DNA of 64,000 nt from an uncultured Prevotellaceae bacterium (GCA_902799765.1 CADCBZ010000028.1:1-64000), one strand, 5' to 3'; shown: positions 1 through 9,457, counted from the first letter of the stretch. Notes: generated by a model not told the origin, from the letters alone. Made by a program: numbers and translations.

Positions 1-94
1 TTTTCCTTTCTTTACTTTAAATTGTTAATACTATACCTTTTTTAAATTCACTTCATTTCTCTGTCGCGAGTCGCTTTGTTGACTTTTGACACTG

Positions 95-126
95 CAAAGG
101 TACGACGACTTTCGCCACATTCCAAA
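95..126 (-). promoter_or_regulatory. Leftward Bacteroidetes-type promoter for a gene beyond the left edge
   Basis: Read on the minus strand, TTTG (126-123) lies 20 bases before TACCTTTG (102-95), which fits the -33 TTTG / -7 TAnnTTTG form of the Bacteroidetes housekeeping sigma factor. No leftward coding start follows inside the window: the ATG at 56-54 meets a stop at its third codon. The target would therefore start left of base 1. This is inferred from motif match only. Confidence 0.35.
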
Positions 127-226
127 CTTTTTTGAAAATTTTCCTCACTGTTGTAGCGACACGAAAACTTTTCTGCGACAGATTCGGAACATAACTTCAA
201 TTTCTGTCGCAAAAAAGATATAATTC

Positions 227-258
227 TTTTGTTTTGCTCTCAACTTTTCGTATCTTTG
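227..258 (+). promoter_or_regulatory. Promoter of the GH36 alpha-galactosidase gene
   Basis: TTTTG ends at 231 and TATCTTTG spans 251-258, a 19-base spacer, matching the Bacteroidetes -33/-7 form. Transcription would begin near 265, about 30 bases before the ATG at 295. The rest of 1-294 is AT-rich and shows no gene. Confidence 0.5.
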
Positions 259-294
259 CACTCAGATTCATAATATTAATAGCCCAAAACCAAC

Positions 295-2484
295 ATGATG
301 AAGAAAATTCTATTCTTTACAGTACTCCTGGTCAGTGCCCAAGCAGCAGTGGCTGAACAGGTGACGATCCAAACTAAGAACACTACGATGGTTCTGAACG
401 TGGACGAAGGCAAACAACCCCAGTATGTATATTATGGTGCCAAACTGAGCGACTATGACCTGACACACATGCAGACACCTCGCAACGGCAGGATGGATGC
501 CTATCCTGCCTATGGCATGAACTGTCCGGCAGAGGCTGCTCTCGCCATGTGTCATTCAGATGGCAATCTGTCAACGGTCCTTATTGCGACAGGTGAGGTA
601 AAGAAAGAAGGTCAGACAATCCATATCCGTATGAAGGATCCTGTGTATCCCACTACTGTTGATCTCTGTTACAAGGCTTTTGTGGAGGAGGATATGATCG
701 AGACCTGGACGGAGATCCGGAATGGTGAGGCCAAGCCTGTCACCCTGACGCAATTTGCCTCCATCAGCCTGCCCATCCGTCGCGGCAATGTGTGGATGTC
801 GCATTTCTATGGCTCTTGGGCTAACGAGGCCCGTCTTGTGGAGGAGCCCGTATTGCCTGGTGAAAAGGTCATCAAGAATAAAGATGGTACACGTAACTCG
901 CATACCGACCACGCAGAGGTGATGTTCTCGCTTGACGGCAAAGGACAGGAAAACAAGGGCGACGTCATCGGTGCTGCCCTCTGTTATAGCGGCAATTTCC
1001 AATTAAAGATTGATACCGACGATACAGAATACCATTATTTCTTCGCAGGTATCAACCCTGATAACTCTGAGTACCATCTGAAGAAGGGCGAGACCTTTGT
1101 AACTCCCAAGGTAGCTCTGAGTTTCTCGAAGTGCGGACTGTCTGGTGTCTCTCGCAATTTCCACAAATGGGGTAGAAAATATATGCTTATGCATGGCGAC
1201 AAAGAGCGAAAGATCCTGTTGAACTCTTGGGAAGGTGTCTATTTCGATATCAATCAAGAGGGGATGGACCAGATGATGGGCGACATTGCCTCGATGGGCG
1301 GTGAACTATTTGTAATGGATGATGGCTGGTTTGGCGACAAGTATCCTCGTAAGGTTGACAACTCTTCACTTGGCGACTGGGTGGTCGATAAGAACAAACT
1401 GCCTGAGGGCATTGAGGGGCTGTTGCGCGATGCGAAAAAACATGGTATCAAGTTCGGTATCTGGATTGAGCCTGAGATGGCGAATACGGTCAGTGAGCTT
1501 TACGAGGCTCATCCTGACTGGATTGTGAAGGCACCGAAGCGCGAGCCCGTGTTGGGTCGTGGTGGTACACAGGTAGTGCTCGACATGTCGAATCCTAAGG
1601 TGCAGGACTTTGTCTTCTCTATCGTCGATGACCTCATGACGAAGTATCCAGAGATTGACTATATCAAGTGGGATGCCAACATGCCCATCCTAAATCATGG
1701 TTCGCAGTATCTGACGATGAACGACCAAAGCCACCTCAATATCGAATATCATCGTGGTTTCCAAAAGACCTGTGAGCGCATCCGCGCCAAGTATCCTGAC
1801 CTCACCATCCAGGCCTGTGCCTCTGGTGGTGGACGAGCCAACTGGGGCGTGTTACCTTATTTTGATGAGTTCTGGGTATCCGACAATACCGATGCCCTCC
1901 AGCGTATCTATATGCAGTGGGGCACCAGCTACTTCTTCCCTGCCATCGCAATGGCGTCGCATATCTCGGCTACACCTAACCACACCGTCTATCGTACCAC
2001 CTCACTGAAATATCGTATTGATGTAGCTATGAGCGGACGTCTGGGTATGGAAATCCAGCCCAAGAACATGAGCGAAGCCGAGAAAGCGCTCTGTCGTCAG
2101 GCTATCAAGGAGTATAAGGAGATTCGTCCTGTGGTGCAGTTTGGTGATATCTACCGTCTGGTGTCTCCTTATGACAAGCAGGGACTCGCCTCACTGATGT
2201 ATGTGAACGAAGAGAAGACCAAGAGCGTGTTCTTCTGGTGGAAGACGGAATCATTCCAGAACGAACATCTGCCACGTGTCAAAATGGCAGGTTTGAATGC
2301 CAATAAAATATATAAGGTACGCGAGTTGAACCGCATCGACCTGAAACCTATGGATATCGAAGGGCAGACCTTCAGCGGTGAGTATCTGATGAATCACGGT
2401 TTGGAGATTCCCTATAACCTGAATCCGGAATGGTCGCAGAAGAGCGACTGGAGCAGTCGTGTGCTCCTGCTTGAGGCAGAATAA
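295..2484 (+). CDS. Secreted alpha-galactosidase, glycoside hydrolase family 36
   Basis: Predicted retaining GH36 enzyme (729 aa) that removes terminal alpha-galactose from oligosaccharides such as the raffinose series or galactomannan side chains. An N-terminal signal peptide (about residues 1-20, ending AVAEQ) places it in the periplasm or outside the cell. Family landmarks are clear: LLNSWEGVYFD, FVMDDGWFG, KFGIWIEPEM, the nucleophile motif YIKWDAN with Asp460, and WVSDNTDA with the likely acid/base Asp530. Length agrees with bacterial GH36 enzymes. Two adjacent ATGs (295, 298) could start it; the first is used here. It is transcribed alone from its own promoter and its stop codon abuts the stop of the convergent HAD gene. 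The exact substrate cannot be read from the sequence. Confidence 0.92.
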   Translation: MMKKILFFTVLLVSAQAAVAEQVTIQTKNTTMVLNVDEGKQPQYVYYGAKLSDYDLTHMQTPRNGRMDAYPAYGMNCPAEAALAMCHSDGNLSTVLIATGEVKKEGQTIHIRMKDPVYPTTVDLCYKAFVEEDMIETWTEIRNGEAKPVTLTQFASISLPIRRGNVWMSHFYGSWANEARLVEEPVLPGEKVIKNKDGTRNSHTDHAEVMFSLDGKGQENKGDVIGAALCYSGNFQLKIDTDDTEYHYFFAGINPDNSEYHLKKGETFVTPKVALSFSKCGLSGVSRNFHKWGRKYMLMHGDKERKILLNSWEGVYFDINQEGMDQMMGDIASMGGELFVMDDGWFGDKYPRKVDNSSLGDWVVDKNKLPEGIEGLLRDAKKHGIKFGIWIEPEMANTVSELYEAHPDWIVKAPKREPVLGRGGTQVVLDMSNPKVQDFVFSIVDDLMTKYPEIDYIKWDANMPILNHGSQYLTMNDQSHLNIEYHRGFQKTCERIRAKYPDLTIQACASGGGRANWGVLPYFDEFWVSDNTDALQRIYMQWGTSYFFPAIAMASHISATPNHTVYRTTSLKYRIDVAMSGRLGMEIQPKNMSEAEKALCRQAIKEYKEIRPVVQFGDIYRLVSPYDKQGLASLMYVNEEKTKSVFFWWKTESFQNEHLPRVKMAGLNANKIYKVRELNRIDLKPMDIEGQTFSGEYLMNHGLEIPYNLNPEWSQKSDWSSRVLLLEAE

Positions 2485-3063
2485 TTACAAGGCTTGATAA
2501 TACGCCTCGTCAGCGAAAGCGAGTAGTTCCTTATCACCTCGACTGTCGCCATAAGCTATGAGGTGGTAAGTGTTGCGGTCAGGATAAAGGGCAAGAATGC
2601 GGTTCACCTTTTCCTGACCGTAACAGTTCTTTGTGAGGAAACAACCCGTGAGACGACCATCTTTGACTTCTATCTGTGTGCCCAATACCTTCACTTGAGG
2701 GAAAAAAGGCTGCACCCAGTTGTCGATGCTCGCACTCACAATGAGTGTATCGGCTTCCTCCGCCTGCGCTTGCGCTACTAACTGGAGTCCCTTGGGACGT
2801 AACAGGGAACGACTATCAACAGCAAAACGCTGGCAAAGGGAATTAAACGCTTCAATAGTCATTCCCTTAAAGAAATAGGAGAAGACTTTCTGCTTGGCCT
2901 TCCAGTTCGGATAAAGTTTCAGTTTCATCAGTACCAGCAGATGGGCATGACACAGGAATCCCCATACAAAGGCGGGGGTGCCTTTGGCATAGCGGATAAA
3001 TGCCAACAGGGTGTCACTGGTGGTCAGAGTCCCATCGAAATCGAAAGCATATACTTTTCTCAT
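2485..3063 (-). CDS. HAD-IB family phosphatase (SerB-like fold)
   Basis: A 192-aa haloacid-dehalogenase phosphatase, probably cytoplasmic. Motif I is DFDGT (nucleophile Asp8, second Asp10), motif II is VSAS, a conserved Lys sits in GQEKVNRI, and motif III is YGDSRGD. Subfamily IB members include phosphoserine phosphatase and lipid-head-group phosphatases. It starts inside the stop of the upstream acyltransferase (ATGA, 4-bp overlap), so the two are probably translationally coupled. As the last gene of an operon with envelope-modifying enzymes, it may act on a phosphorylated sugar or lipid intermediate, which is inference. True phosphoserine phosphatase activity is possible but less likely from context. 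Confidence 0.8.
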   Translation of the reverse strand: MRKVYAFDFDGTLTTSDTLLAFIRYAKGTPAFVWGFLCHAHLLVLMKLKLYPNWKAKQKVFSYFFKGMTIEAFNSLCQRFAVDSRSLLRPKGLQLVAQAQAEEADTLIVSASIDNWVQPFFPQVKVLGTQIEVKDGRLTGCFLTKNCYGQEKVNRILALYPDRNTYHLIAYGDSRGDKELLAFADEAYYQAL

Positions 3064-4121
3064 AGCTTTGGACTAGGCATCTGATCGATAATCTTTTTCA
3101 CAAGCCACGACAGGAACAGTGTTGCCACAAAATAAAGCAACAGGCCTGCATACAGATCGTCCTGAATATAAGGACGCACAAACACTTTACGCACTAACGG
3201 ATGGGTGACGAAGATAGCTGCAGAGATGGTGCCTATCCAAACAACATAAGTCATGATGCTTTCAGGCAGCAGTTTGACAAGTGCTATCGTTCCAACAACA
3301 ATCAATGCTGGAACCCAGAGCCAGGCTTGAATATGCAAACACATGACAAAGATGAGAGCCACCGACAACAATAAGATACCAAAGAAAGCTACTCTGTTCT
3401 GACTAAAAGAAGCCCAGAAACCTGTGTTCTGAAGTCTGGCTGTTAGGACACCGAGTCCGAAGGGCAACATACCACCTACAAGGTTATAGCGCAGACGCTC
3501 CAAAGTCTCTGCATCGTCGAGATAAGCCACTTGCCATAACCAGCACAAGGCCATCAGCACGACCGTGATACCCCAATGACGGCGATATAGCAACAAACGA
3601 TAAAGGATATAGAGCTGTAAGGTGACACTGAAATACCAATAGGGACCAGGCCACACAACCTGTGAGGGATGTTCGAGGAAGTTGGCGAACATACCTATCA
3701 TTGCGATGACCTCATGGGCCTGATAGCGATGGATGCCTGGGGTGAAGGCATCGAACATCGTGAACAAAACAAAGCCCACAATGAAGATGCGGAACAGTTT
3801 CAGATAGTTGTAACGTACAAACCGCCAATAATTTACGTCTTGGAGGTTTCCCTTCTCATATTTCATCACGAGTCCGAAACCACTGAGAAAGAGGAAGACA
3901 GGCACCCCATAATGACCGAAATAGGATACAAGATGCATGGGTAGCAACTCATCGGGCTGATTGAAAACCGCCCACAGCTGATCGTTCTTCCATTGGCTCC
4001 ACGTATATTCGTTCTCACGGGTGATGCCCTTCAGCCAATGGCAGTAATTATGAAGCATGATGCCAAGGATGGCTATGCCTTTCATCGCTGTACATTCAGT
4101 CCGTGTCAGTATCTCTTTCAT
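3060..4121 (-). CDS. Acyltransferase family 3 integral membrane protein (OafA-like)
   Basis: A 353-aa polytopic inner-membrane protein with about ten hydrophobic segments. The N-terminal stretch KGIAILGIMLHNYCHW, with His24, is the typical start of acyltransferase-3 proteins, which O-acetylate or O-acylate surface sugars. The segment around VPVFLFLSGFGLVMKYEKG is also characteristic of the family. It overlaps the neighbours by 4 bp at each end (ATGA junctions at 4118-4121 and 3060-3063), so it is coupled to the phosphoethanolamine-transferase-like gene upstream and the HAD phosphatase downstream. Together they suggest decoration of lipopolysaccharide or another surface glycan. The acceptor is unknown. 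Confidence 0.85.
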   Translation of the reverse strand: MKEILTRTECTAMKGIAILGIMLHNYCHWLKGITRENEYTWSQWKNDQLWAVFNQPDELLPMHLVSYFGHYGVPVFLFLSGFGLVMKYEKGNLQDVNYWRFVRYNYLKLFRIFIVGFVLFTMFDAFTPGIHRYQAHEVIAMIGMFANFLEHPSQVVWPGPYWYFSVTLQLYILYRLLLYRRHWGITVVLMALCWLWQVAYLDDAETLERLRYNLVGGMLPFGLGVLTARLQNTGFWASFSQNRVAFFGILLLSVALIFVMCLHIQAWLWVPALIVVGTIALVKLLPESIMTYVVWIGTISAAIFVTHPLVRKVFVRPYIQDDLYAGLLLYFVATLFLSWLVKKIIDQMPSPKL

Positions 4122-5944
4122 TTCTTCTTCAATGTATTATAATCTGTTGTACCCTTTAGAATTCGAGTTCGCCTCGTATCGTACTCGGGTGCGATCACGT
4201 TGTACTCAGGACGATAGGCTGGTGTGGAGATACCACCCAGATAGAGCAAGAGATGGGGCAACACATCAGTCATCATCGGACGATCCTTTGCTTGCTGGAT
4301 AGCCTGCCAGCCATAAGGATGATTTTCGATATATTGGGGTGAGCCCCAGATCCAGAACGGAATCTCCATCTCGTTGCGAGCCAGACGGTAGTCAATGTTA
4401 GCGCCATGCATACGACCATACATAAAAGGTGAACCATCGAAAATCTCCTCACCATGATCAGGCATATAGATGACCACAGCATCCTTATCGATGAAGCGTT
4501 GGGTAATGGCATTCATGATAGAGTCGTTGTAACGCACAGAGTTGTCATAATCAGAGAGGATATAGCGTTGCTTGACAGAGAGCTCTGGACGATTGGCATT
4601 CTGAGGCGTGAAGAAACGACGGGCAGGTTGTGGATAACGAGCTCTATATTCCACATGTGAACCCATCAGATGCAGAATGACCAAGTTATGCTCATCTTTT
4701 GTCTTCAACTGATCATAGGCCTTCAGTACCCCATCGTCAAATTGGTAAAGGCTGGTATTGCGAGTGTCAAACTGTCGCTGACTCATCTCAGGATTATTCA
4801 GGAAGAAGCCCCCGCTGAAGTCATAAACAGCCTCTTTAGCCTTCGACTGGAACTGATTAGTGATAAAGGTCACGTGATAGCCAGCCTTACGGAATACCTC
4901 TGGGAAAAGCGGCGCATCACACCATTCGCCGCTATCGCCGATGGCATGAAGTGACAGGACATGCTTAAAGACAAAACTCGTGAGGTTCCAAGGTGCCACC
5001 ACATCAGTAAAGGGCACCAGACTGCCCTGTTCAGCCATCTCTTTCTGGAAGGGTGTCGTGGGCTTATTATAACCATAAAGTTGGGAGTGGTACTTATTGT
5101 AACTCTCGCCGATCACCAATACGATATTGGGCACACGATAACTGCAACTGTCAATCTGGATCTTCTCGCTGGCAGCCTCCAACTGTACCAACTGATGGGA
5201 TGCCAAATGATTGGCATAAATACTGAAAGCTAACCGGTAAATGGGGACATAAAGATTCGCCTGATCCTTTCGAGTGAGTTCATGCTCCACCTGACCAACC
5301 GTATCATAAGTAAACATACGGTGCATTGCCACCTTATTGTCCCACGTCTGTGATACACAGACACAAAGAAGATATGCAACAACCAGACTAAAGAAAGCCT
5401 TAAAGCCAGTTATAACTGCAGGATTAACCTTAGGCAGTATCATCTTCTGCCTGAAGTCGCCCAACCAACAACGGAGAGCTGTCCAAAGGATATGGATCAT
5501 GATCAGTAACAGCACCCACCCTACCTGGGATTTTATGACCTCCCAATTGAGATAACCAGCCAGGAACTCACCAGCCTCCTGGGGGGTCGTTTCGCTTACC
5601 AGCATCAACATTGTAGGAGTGAGGGTTGATTCAAAGCGCTCATAGCAGTACATATCCACCATGGCCACACCATAGAAGAGCACATAAAGCAGTGCCTTGA
5701 CAAAGATACGAATTCGACGGGGAATCAATGTCAGCAAGACGCAAACGATATAGATATCCAGAAATAGCTCAGGGACTGACAACTCATAAGGCTTTGCCCC
5801 ACGATCGCGCAGATAATAGGGCATGATTTCGAGTTGGGTACAAAGATAACCCAACACGAACATAAAGACAAAGAACGCATCGTTTTTCTCTATCGGTGCG
5901 AACAGCCCTCCCAGCCATTTACTGATATGTAGTCGTTTAAACAT
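4118..5944 (-). CDS. Phosphoethanolamine transferase-like inner-membrane sulfatase-fold protein
   Basis: A 608-aa protein of the EptA/OpgE type, expected to transfer phosphoethanolamine to lipid A or another envelope glycan on the periplasmic side. About five N-terminal membrane segments (residues 20-220) precede a sulfatase-fold domain. Metal and catalytic features are visible: VIGESYNKYHSQLYGY with Glu280, the probable nucleophile Thr322 in APWNLTSF, and the metal ligands of MPDHGEE, followed by RMHG. Its start overlaps the end of nadD by 8 bp and its end overlaps the acyltransferase start by 4 bp. Family assignment is strong. The acceptor, and whether it affects cationic peptide resistance, cannot be told from sequence. 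Confidence 0.85.
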   Translation of the reverse strand: MFKRLHISKWLGGLFAPIEKNDAFFVFMFVLGYLCTQLEIMPYYLRDRGAKPYELSVPELFLDIYIVCVLLTLIPRRIRIFVKALLYVLFYGVAMVDMYCYERFESTLTPTMLMLVSETTPQEAGEFLAGYLNWEVIKSQVGWVLLLIMIHILWTALRCWLGDFRQKMILPKVNPAVITGFKAFFSLVVAYLLCVCVSQTWDNKVAMHRMFTYDTVGQVEHELTRKDQANLYVPIYRLAFSIYANHLASHQLVQLEAASEKIQIDSCSYRVPNIVLVIGESYNKYHSQLYGYNKPTTPFQKEMAEQGSLVPFTDVVAPWNLTSFVFKHVLSLHAIGDSGEWCDAPLFPEVFRKAGYHVTFITNQFQSKAKEAVYDFSGGFFLNNPEMSQRQFDTRNTSLYQFDDGVLKAYDQLKTKDEHNLVILHLMGSHVEYRARYPQPARRFFTPQNANRPELSVKQRYILSDYDNSVRYNDSIMNAITQRFIDKDAVVIYMPDHGEEIFDGSPFMYGRMHGANIDYRLARNEMEIPFWIWGSPQYIENHPYGWQAIQQAKDRPMMTDVLPHLLLYLGGISTPAYRPEYNVIAPEYDTRRTRILKGTTDYNTLKKK

Positions 5945-6515
5945 ATAAACCTTCCTGCCTGATGAATGCTGCTACCGATGGCGGCACCAGTTTCTGGATG
6001 CTACGTCCCTCGCGGATACGTTGACGAATCTCCGTGCTGCTGATATCAAGCAACTTAGCCTCAACCATCATAACGGATGCAGGCAATACCTTCTTCTGCT
6101 TCGTTTGTGCATCGCGCCGCGGATAAACCACCAACTGATAATTCTGAAGAATATCATCAGCATGATACCACTTGTCGAAGATGGCCCAATTGTCACCCCC
6201 TAACATCAACACAAACTGACGATCGGGATAATCACGGCTCAAAGCCTGAAGGGTAAGCCACGTATAAGACGGTTTGGGCAGATGGATCTCATAGTCACTG
6301 GCCACGATATCCGTCTCATGCTCCAAAGCCAAACGGGCCATCTGCAGACGGACCTCATCACTAAGCAGGTCGGCTTGTTGCTTCATGGGGTTCTGAGGCG
6401 ACACCATCAGCCATACCTCATCAAGACTTGCCTTCTCTTTCAGTTGTCTGGCTAAAGAGATGTGTCCGTTGTGGATAGGATTGAATGATCCGCCAAAGAT
6501 ACCCGTCTTTATCAT
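5937..6515 (-). CDS. nadD: Nicotinate-nucleotide adenylyltransferase
   Basis: A 192-aa NadD that adenylates nicotinate mononucleotide to deamido-NAD in the last common part of NAD synthesis. The nucleotidyltransferase signature GGSFNPIHNGH (residues 8-18) and the C-terminal SSTEIRQRIREG motif are both present, and length is typical. It lies 12 bp after gmk in a yicC-gmk-nadD run, an order common in Bacteroidales, and overlaps the next gene by 8 bp. Quinolinate synthase (nadA) lies elsewhere in this window, at 55.8 kb. Confidence 0.95.
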   Translation of the reverse strand: MIKTGIFGGSFNPIHNGHISLARQLKEKASLDEVWLMVSPQNPMKQQADLLSDEVRLQMARLALEHETDIVASDYEIHLPKPSYTWLTLQALSRDYPDRQFVLMLGGDNWAIFDKWYHADDILQNYQLVVYPRRDAQTKQKKVLPASVMMVEAKLLDISSTEIRQRIREGRSIQKLVPPSVAAFIRQEGLYV

Positions 6516-6527
6516 TTAATATATGAA

Positions 6528-7103
6528 TTACTCTTTTGACAAGAATTGTTGGATAGCCGACAAGGCATCAGCTTCAGCATATTCCAAAATGTCGTTGATA
6601 ACCACCTTATCAAACTTATCCGCAAAAGTGAGTTCAAACTCCGCCCTTGCGATACGTTGATCTATGACATCTGGAGCATCTGTGGCACGATTCTCCAGGC
6701 GACGGCGCAGCTCGTTGACCGAAGGTGGTTGGATAAAAATGCTCAGGGCCTCGTCACCATAGAACTTCTTGATATTCACACCACCCTTCACATCAACGTC
6801 GAACACCACGTTCTGTCCTGCCTCCAACTGCTTCTCCACCTGCGACTTCAATGTGCCATAAAAGCGATCAGTATAAACCTCCTCATACTCCAAGAATTCA
6901 TCATCCTCGATTCGTGTACGGAACTCCTCTGGGGTCAGAAAGAAATACTCCACCCCATTCTGTTCGGTACCTCTTGGCGCTCTAGACGTGCAGGAGATAG
7001 AAAAAGCCAAATTCAACTCCTTATGCTCCTTCATCAGCCACGAGATGATGGTTGACTTCCCCGTACCGCTTGGAGCTGAGAATATAATTAATTTGCCTCT
7101 CAT
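6528..7103 (-). CDS. gmk: Guanylate kinase
   Basis: A 191-aa cytoplasmic guanylate kinase that converts GMP to GDP with ATP. The P-loop is FSAPSGTGKST (residues 8-18). The GMP-binding region includes SCTSRAPRGTEQNGVEYFF, and the DVDVKGGVNIKK stretch is typical of the family. It is separated by a single base from yicC upstream and lies 12 bp before nadD. Length and motifs are standard. Confidence 0.96.
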   Translation of the reverse strand: MRGKLIIFSAPSGTGKSTIISWLMKEHKELNLAFSISCTSRAPRGTEQNGVEYFFLTPEEFRTRIEDDEFLEYEEVYTDRFYGTLKSQVEKQLEAGQNVVFDVDVKGGVNIKKFYGDEALSIFIQPPSVNELRRRLENRATDAPDVIDQRIARAEFELTFADKFDKVVINDILEYAEADALSAIQQFLSKE

Positions 7104-7104
7104 A

Positions 7105-7980
7105 TTACAATGCGTTCAATACTTGTTCCTTAATCTGTTCCAGTTCATCCTTCATCTTCACCACGATGTTCTGCATCTCGGCCTGATTCGACTTCGAACC
7201 GGTAGTATTGATCTCACGGCCCATCTCTTGGGCTATGAATCCAAGTTTCTTTCCCTGTCCAGCAGGCTCGTTCATCGTATCACGGAAATACTTCAGGTGA
7301 TTGGCTAATCTCTGCTTCTCTTCACTGATATCAAGTTTCTCAATATAATAGATCAGCTCCTGTTCCAAACGGTTCTTGTCGTACTCCACACCAGGAATCT
7401 GCTGAAGACCATCAATGATGCGTGCCTTAATTCTCTCAACACGGCTCTTCTCGAATGGTTCGATCTCTGCCAACAGACAGGCGATATTATCGATCTTCTC
7501 GGTAAACTTCTTCTGCAAGGCTGCTCCCTCCTGAGTACGGAAGTCAACCAAATTCTTCAGTGCTTCCTCCACAGCTTCCCGAACAACGAGCCATTCCTCT
7601 TCGTCAAGGACTTCCGTCTCTGTCTTCGTCAGCACATCAGGCATACGGAGAAGTGTATAGAAGCAATCCTCTGGCATAGGGATACCTGTCTTGTCAGAGA
7701 TGGATTTCATCTGCTGGAAATAGTTCTCTACCAATGCTGCATTGATCGGTGTGGCATCCACAGCCATGTCCTTCTCTACCCATACACTCAAATCCACTTT
7801 ACCTCGGATTACAGCCTCGGCAACCATCTGACGGATCTCCATTTCCTTTTCACGGTAGAGAGGTGCTATACGGGTATTCAGGTCAAGCTGCTTTGAGTTC
7901 AGCGATTTGACTTCTACGTTAATCTTCTTTTCCTTAAACGCTACGACTGCTTTACCGTAGCCTGTCATTGACTGTATCAT
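7105..7980 (-). CDS. yicC: YicC/YloC family endoribonuclease
   Basis: A 291-aa YicC-family protein. The N-terminal MIQSMTGYGKA and C-terminal GREINTTGSKSNQ segments are the two conserved ends of the family, for which endoribonuclease activity has been described in E. coli and Bacillus homologues. It is the first gene of the operon leading into gmk and nadD, and a good promoter lies 49-80 bp upstream. Pairing with gmk is very common in bacteria. Confidence 0.93.
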   Translation of the reverse strand: MIQSMTGYGKAVVAFKEKKINVEVKSLNSKQLDLNTRIAPLYREKEMEIRQMVAEAVIRGKVDLSVWVEKDMAVDATPINAALVENYFQQMKSISDKTGIPMPEDCFYTLLRMPDVLTKTETEVLDEEEWLVVREAVEEALKNLVDFRTQEGAALQKKFTEKIDNIACLLAEIEPFEKSRVERIKARIIDGLQQIPGVEYDKNRLEQELIYYIEKLDISEEKQRLANHLKYFRDTMNEPAGQGKKLGFIAQEMGREINTTGSKSNQAEMQNIVVKMKDELEQIKEQVLNAL

Positions 7981-8028
7981 GGTGCTTATGTGAATGTTTA
8001 GAATTTATACTTTTGTCTTTTGACGGTG

Positions 8029-8060
8029 CAAAGGTACGGCAGTATTTTGAACTATACAAA
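8029..8060 (-). promoter_or_regulatory. Promoter of the yicC-gmk-nadD-envelope operon
   Basis: On the minus strand TTTG (8060-8057), a 20-base spacer and TACCTTTG (8036-8029) match the Bacteroidetes consensus. The predicted start of transcription is near 8023, about 43 bases before the yicC ATG. It is divergent from the phosphatase promoter at 8089-8119. Confidence 0.55.
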
Positions 8061-8088
8061 TTATTTGTATAAAAAATGGTCTGTTCAC

Positions 8089-8119
8089 TTGGAAGGACGC
8101 ACTTTTTTCCTTATATTTG
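8089..8119 (+). promoter_or_regulatory. Promoter of the histidine acid phosphatase gene
   Basis: TTGG (8089-8092), a 19-base spacer and TATATTTG (8112-8119) match the Bacteroidetes -33/-7 form. Transcription would start near 8126, about 26 bases before the ATG at 8152. Confidence 0.5.
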
Positions 8120-8151
8120 CAGTCTGAAACCAAAATAACAAACCAAAGAAT

Positions 8152-9456
8152 ATGAAGAAAAGCTTATTACTATTCATGGTCATCGGCTGTTCGATGACTG
8201 TTCAATCACAAAAAACACCCGTATTTGAAACATCCGCCAAGGATGAAATCGCTGCAAACCGTTATCTGTCAGGTAGTAATTATCTGGATTACGACCGTCA
8301 GTTGCCTACCAAGGCACTGACGCCTGCACCTAAGGGATATGAACCTTATTATATGAGTCATTACGGACGACATGGTTCACGGTGGCTAATCTGGGAAGGC
8401 GAATACACCCTACCTATCAACACGCTGAAAGATGCCCGTATGGCTGGCAAGCTGACACCTGTAGGCGAAGAGACTTTGAAGAAGTTGGAAGCCTTCTTCC
8501 CTACCACCATCAAACGTCTTGGCGACCTGACTACTGTCGGTGAGCGCCAGCACCATGGTATCGGCAAACGCATGACCCAGAACTTCCCGGAGATCTTCAA
8601 GCACAAAGACGTGAAGATTGATGCACGTAGCACAACAGTCTTCCGTTGTATCCTCTCGATGATTGCGGAATGTGAGGAGTTGGCAGCCGCTAATCCCACG
8701 GCTCAAATACACAATGACGTAAGTGAGAGCCTTCAGTATTATCTGAACCAACCCTGGGATGGCATCGTGAAACAGATGGGCAAAGGTACAGGCGACAAAG
8801 AGGAAAAGATCTACAAACAGAAATATACACATCCGGAGCGTCTAATCAAAGTTCTCTTCAACGACGAGGATTGGGTGCGTGATAATGTGGCAGCTGGTGA
8901 TTTCATGCGTCGTCTGTTTGACGTAGCTGCCAATATGCAGAGTCACGATACCGACATCGAACTGCTGTCACTCTTCACCGATGAAGAGATTTATGACCAA
9001 TGGCGCATCCGAAACATCGGATGGTATCTGGATTATGGTCCAGCACCCGTCTCTGGTCAGAAAATGCCGTTCAGCCAGCGAAACCTGCTGAAGAATATCA
9101 TTGAGACTGCTGACACCATTACTCAGACCCAAGCTACCCTGCGCTTTGGTCATGAGGTTTGTGTGATGCCACTGGCTTGTCTGCTGGAACTTGATAACTG
9201 CGGAATGGCTGTGGAGAACCTTGATGAGTTGGACAAATACTGGCGCAACTACCGCATCTTCCCAATGGGTTGTAACATCCAACTGGTGTTCTACAGACCC
9301 AAGAAAGGTGATGGTGACATCCTGGTGAAAGCCCTGTTAAATGAACGGGAAGCCTACATGCCTGCCCAAACCGACAACTGGCCCTACTACAAGTGGCAGG
9401 TCCTGCGTCAGTATTATCTGGATAAACTGGCTAAGTTTGACGCAGAGAATGAATAG
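8152..9456 (+). CDS. Secreted histidine acid phosphatase (MINPP/phytase-like)
   Basis: A 434-aa branch-2 histidine phosphatase with a signal peptide (about residues 1-19, ending VQSQK), so periplasmic or exported. The catalytic motif is SHYGRHGSR, with the phosphate-accepting His74. The second motif is FGHEVCVMPL, with His334 and Glu335 in the place of the proton donor. Gut Bacteroides carry multiple-inositol-polyphosphate phosphatases of this kind, so hydrolysis of phytate or other organic phosphates is likely but not proven here. The gene stands alone between a divergent operon and a convergent one whose stop lies one base away. Confidence 0.85.
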   Translation: MKKSLLLFMVIGCSMTVQSQKTPVFETSAKDEIAANRYLSGSNYLDYDRQLPTKALTPAPKGYEPYYMSHYGRHGSRWLIWEGEYTLPINTLKDARMAGKLTPVGEETLKKLEAFFPTTIKRLGDLTTVGERQHHGIGKRMTQNFPEIFKHKDVKIDARSTTVFRCILSMIAECEELAAANPTAQIHNDVSESLQYYLNQPWDGIVKQMGKGTGDKEEKIYKQKYTHPERLIKVLFNDEDWVRDNVAAGDFMRRLFDVAANMQSHDTDIELLSLFTDEEIYDQWRIRNIGWYLDYGPAPVSGQKMPFSQRNLLKNIIETADTITQTQATLRFGHEVCVMPLACLLELDNCGMAVENLDELDKYWRNYRIFPMGCNIQLVFYRPKKGDGDILVKALLNEREAYMPAQTDNWPYYKWQVLRQYYLDKLAKFDAENE

Positions 9457-9457
9457 C

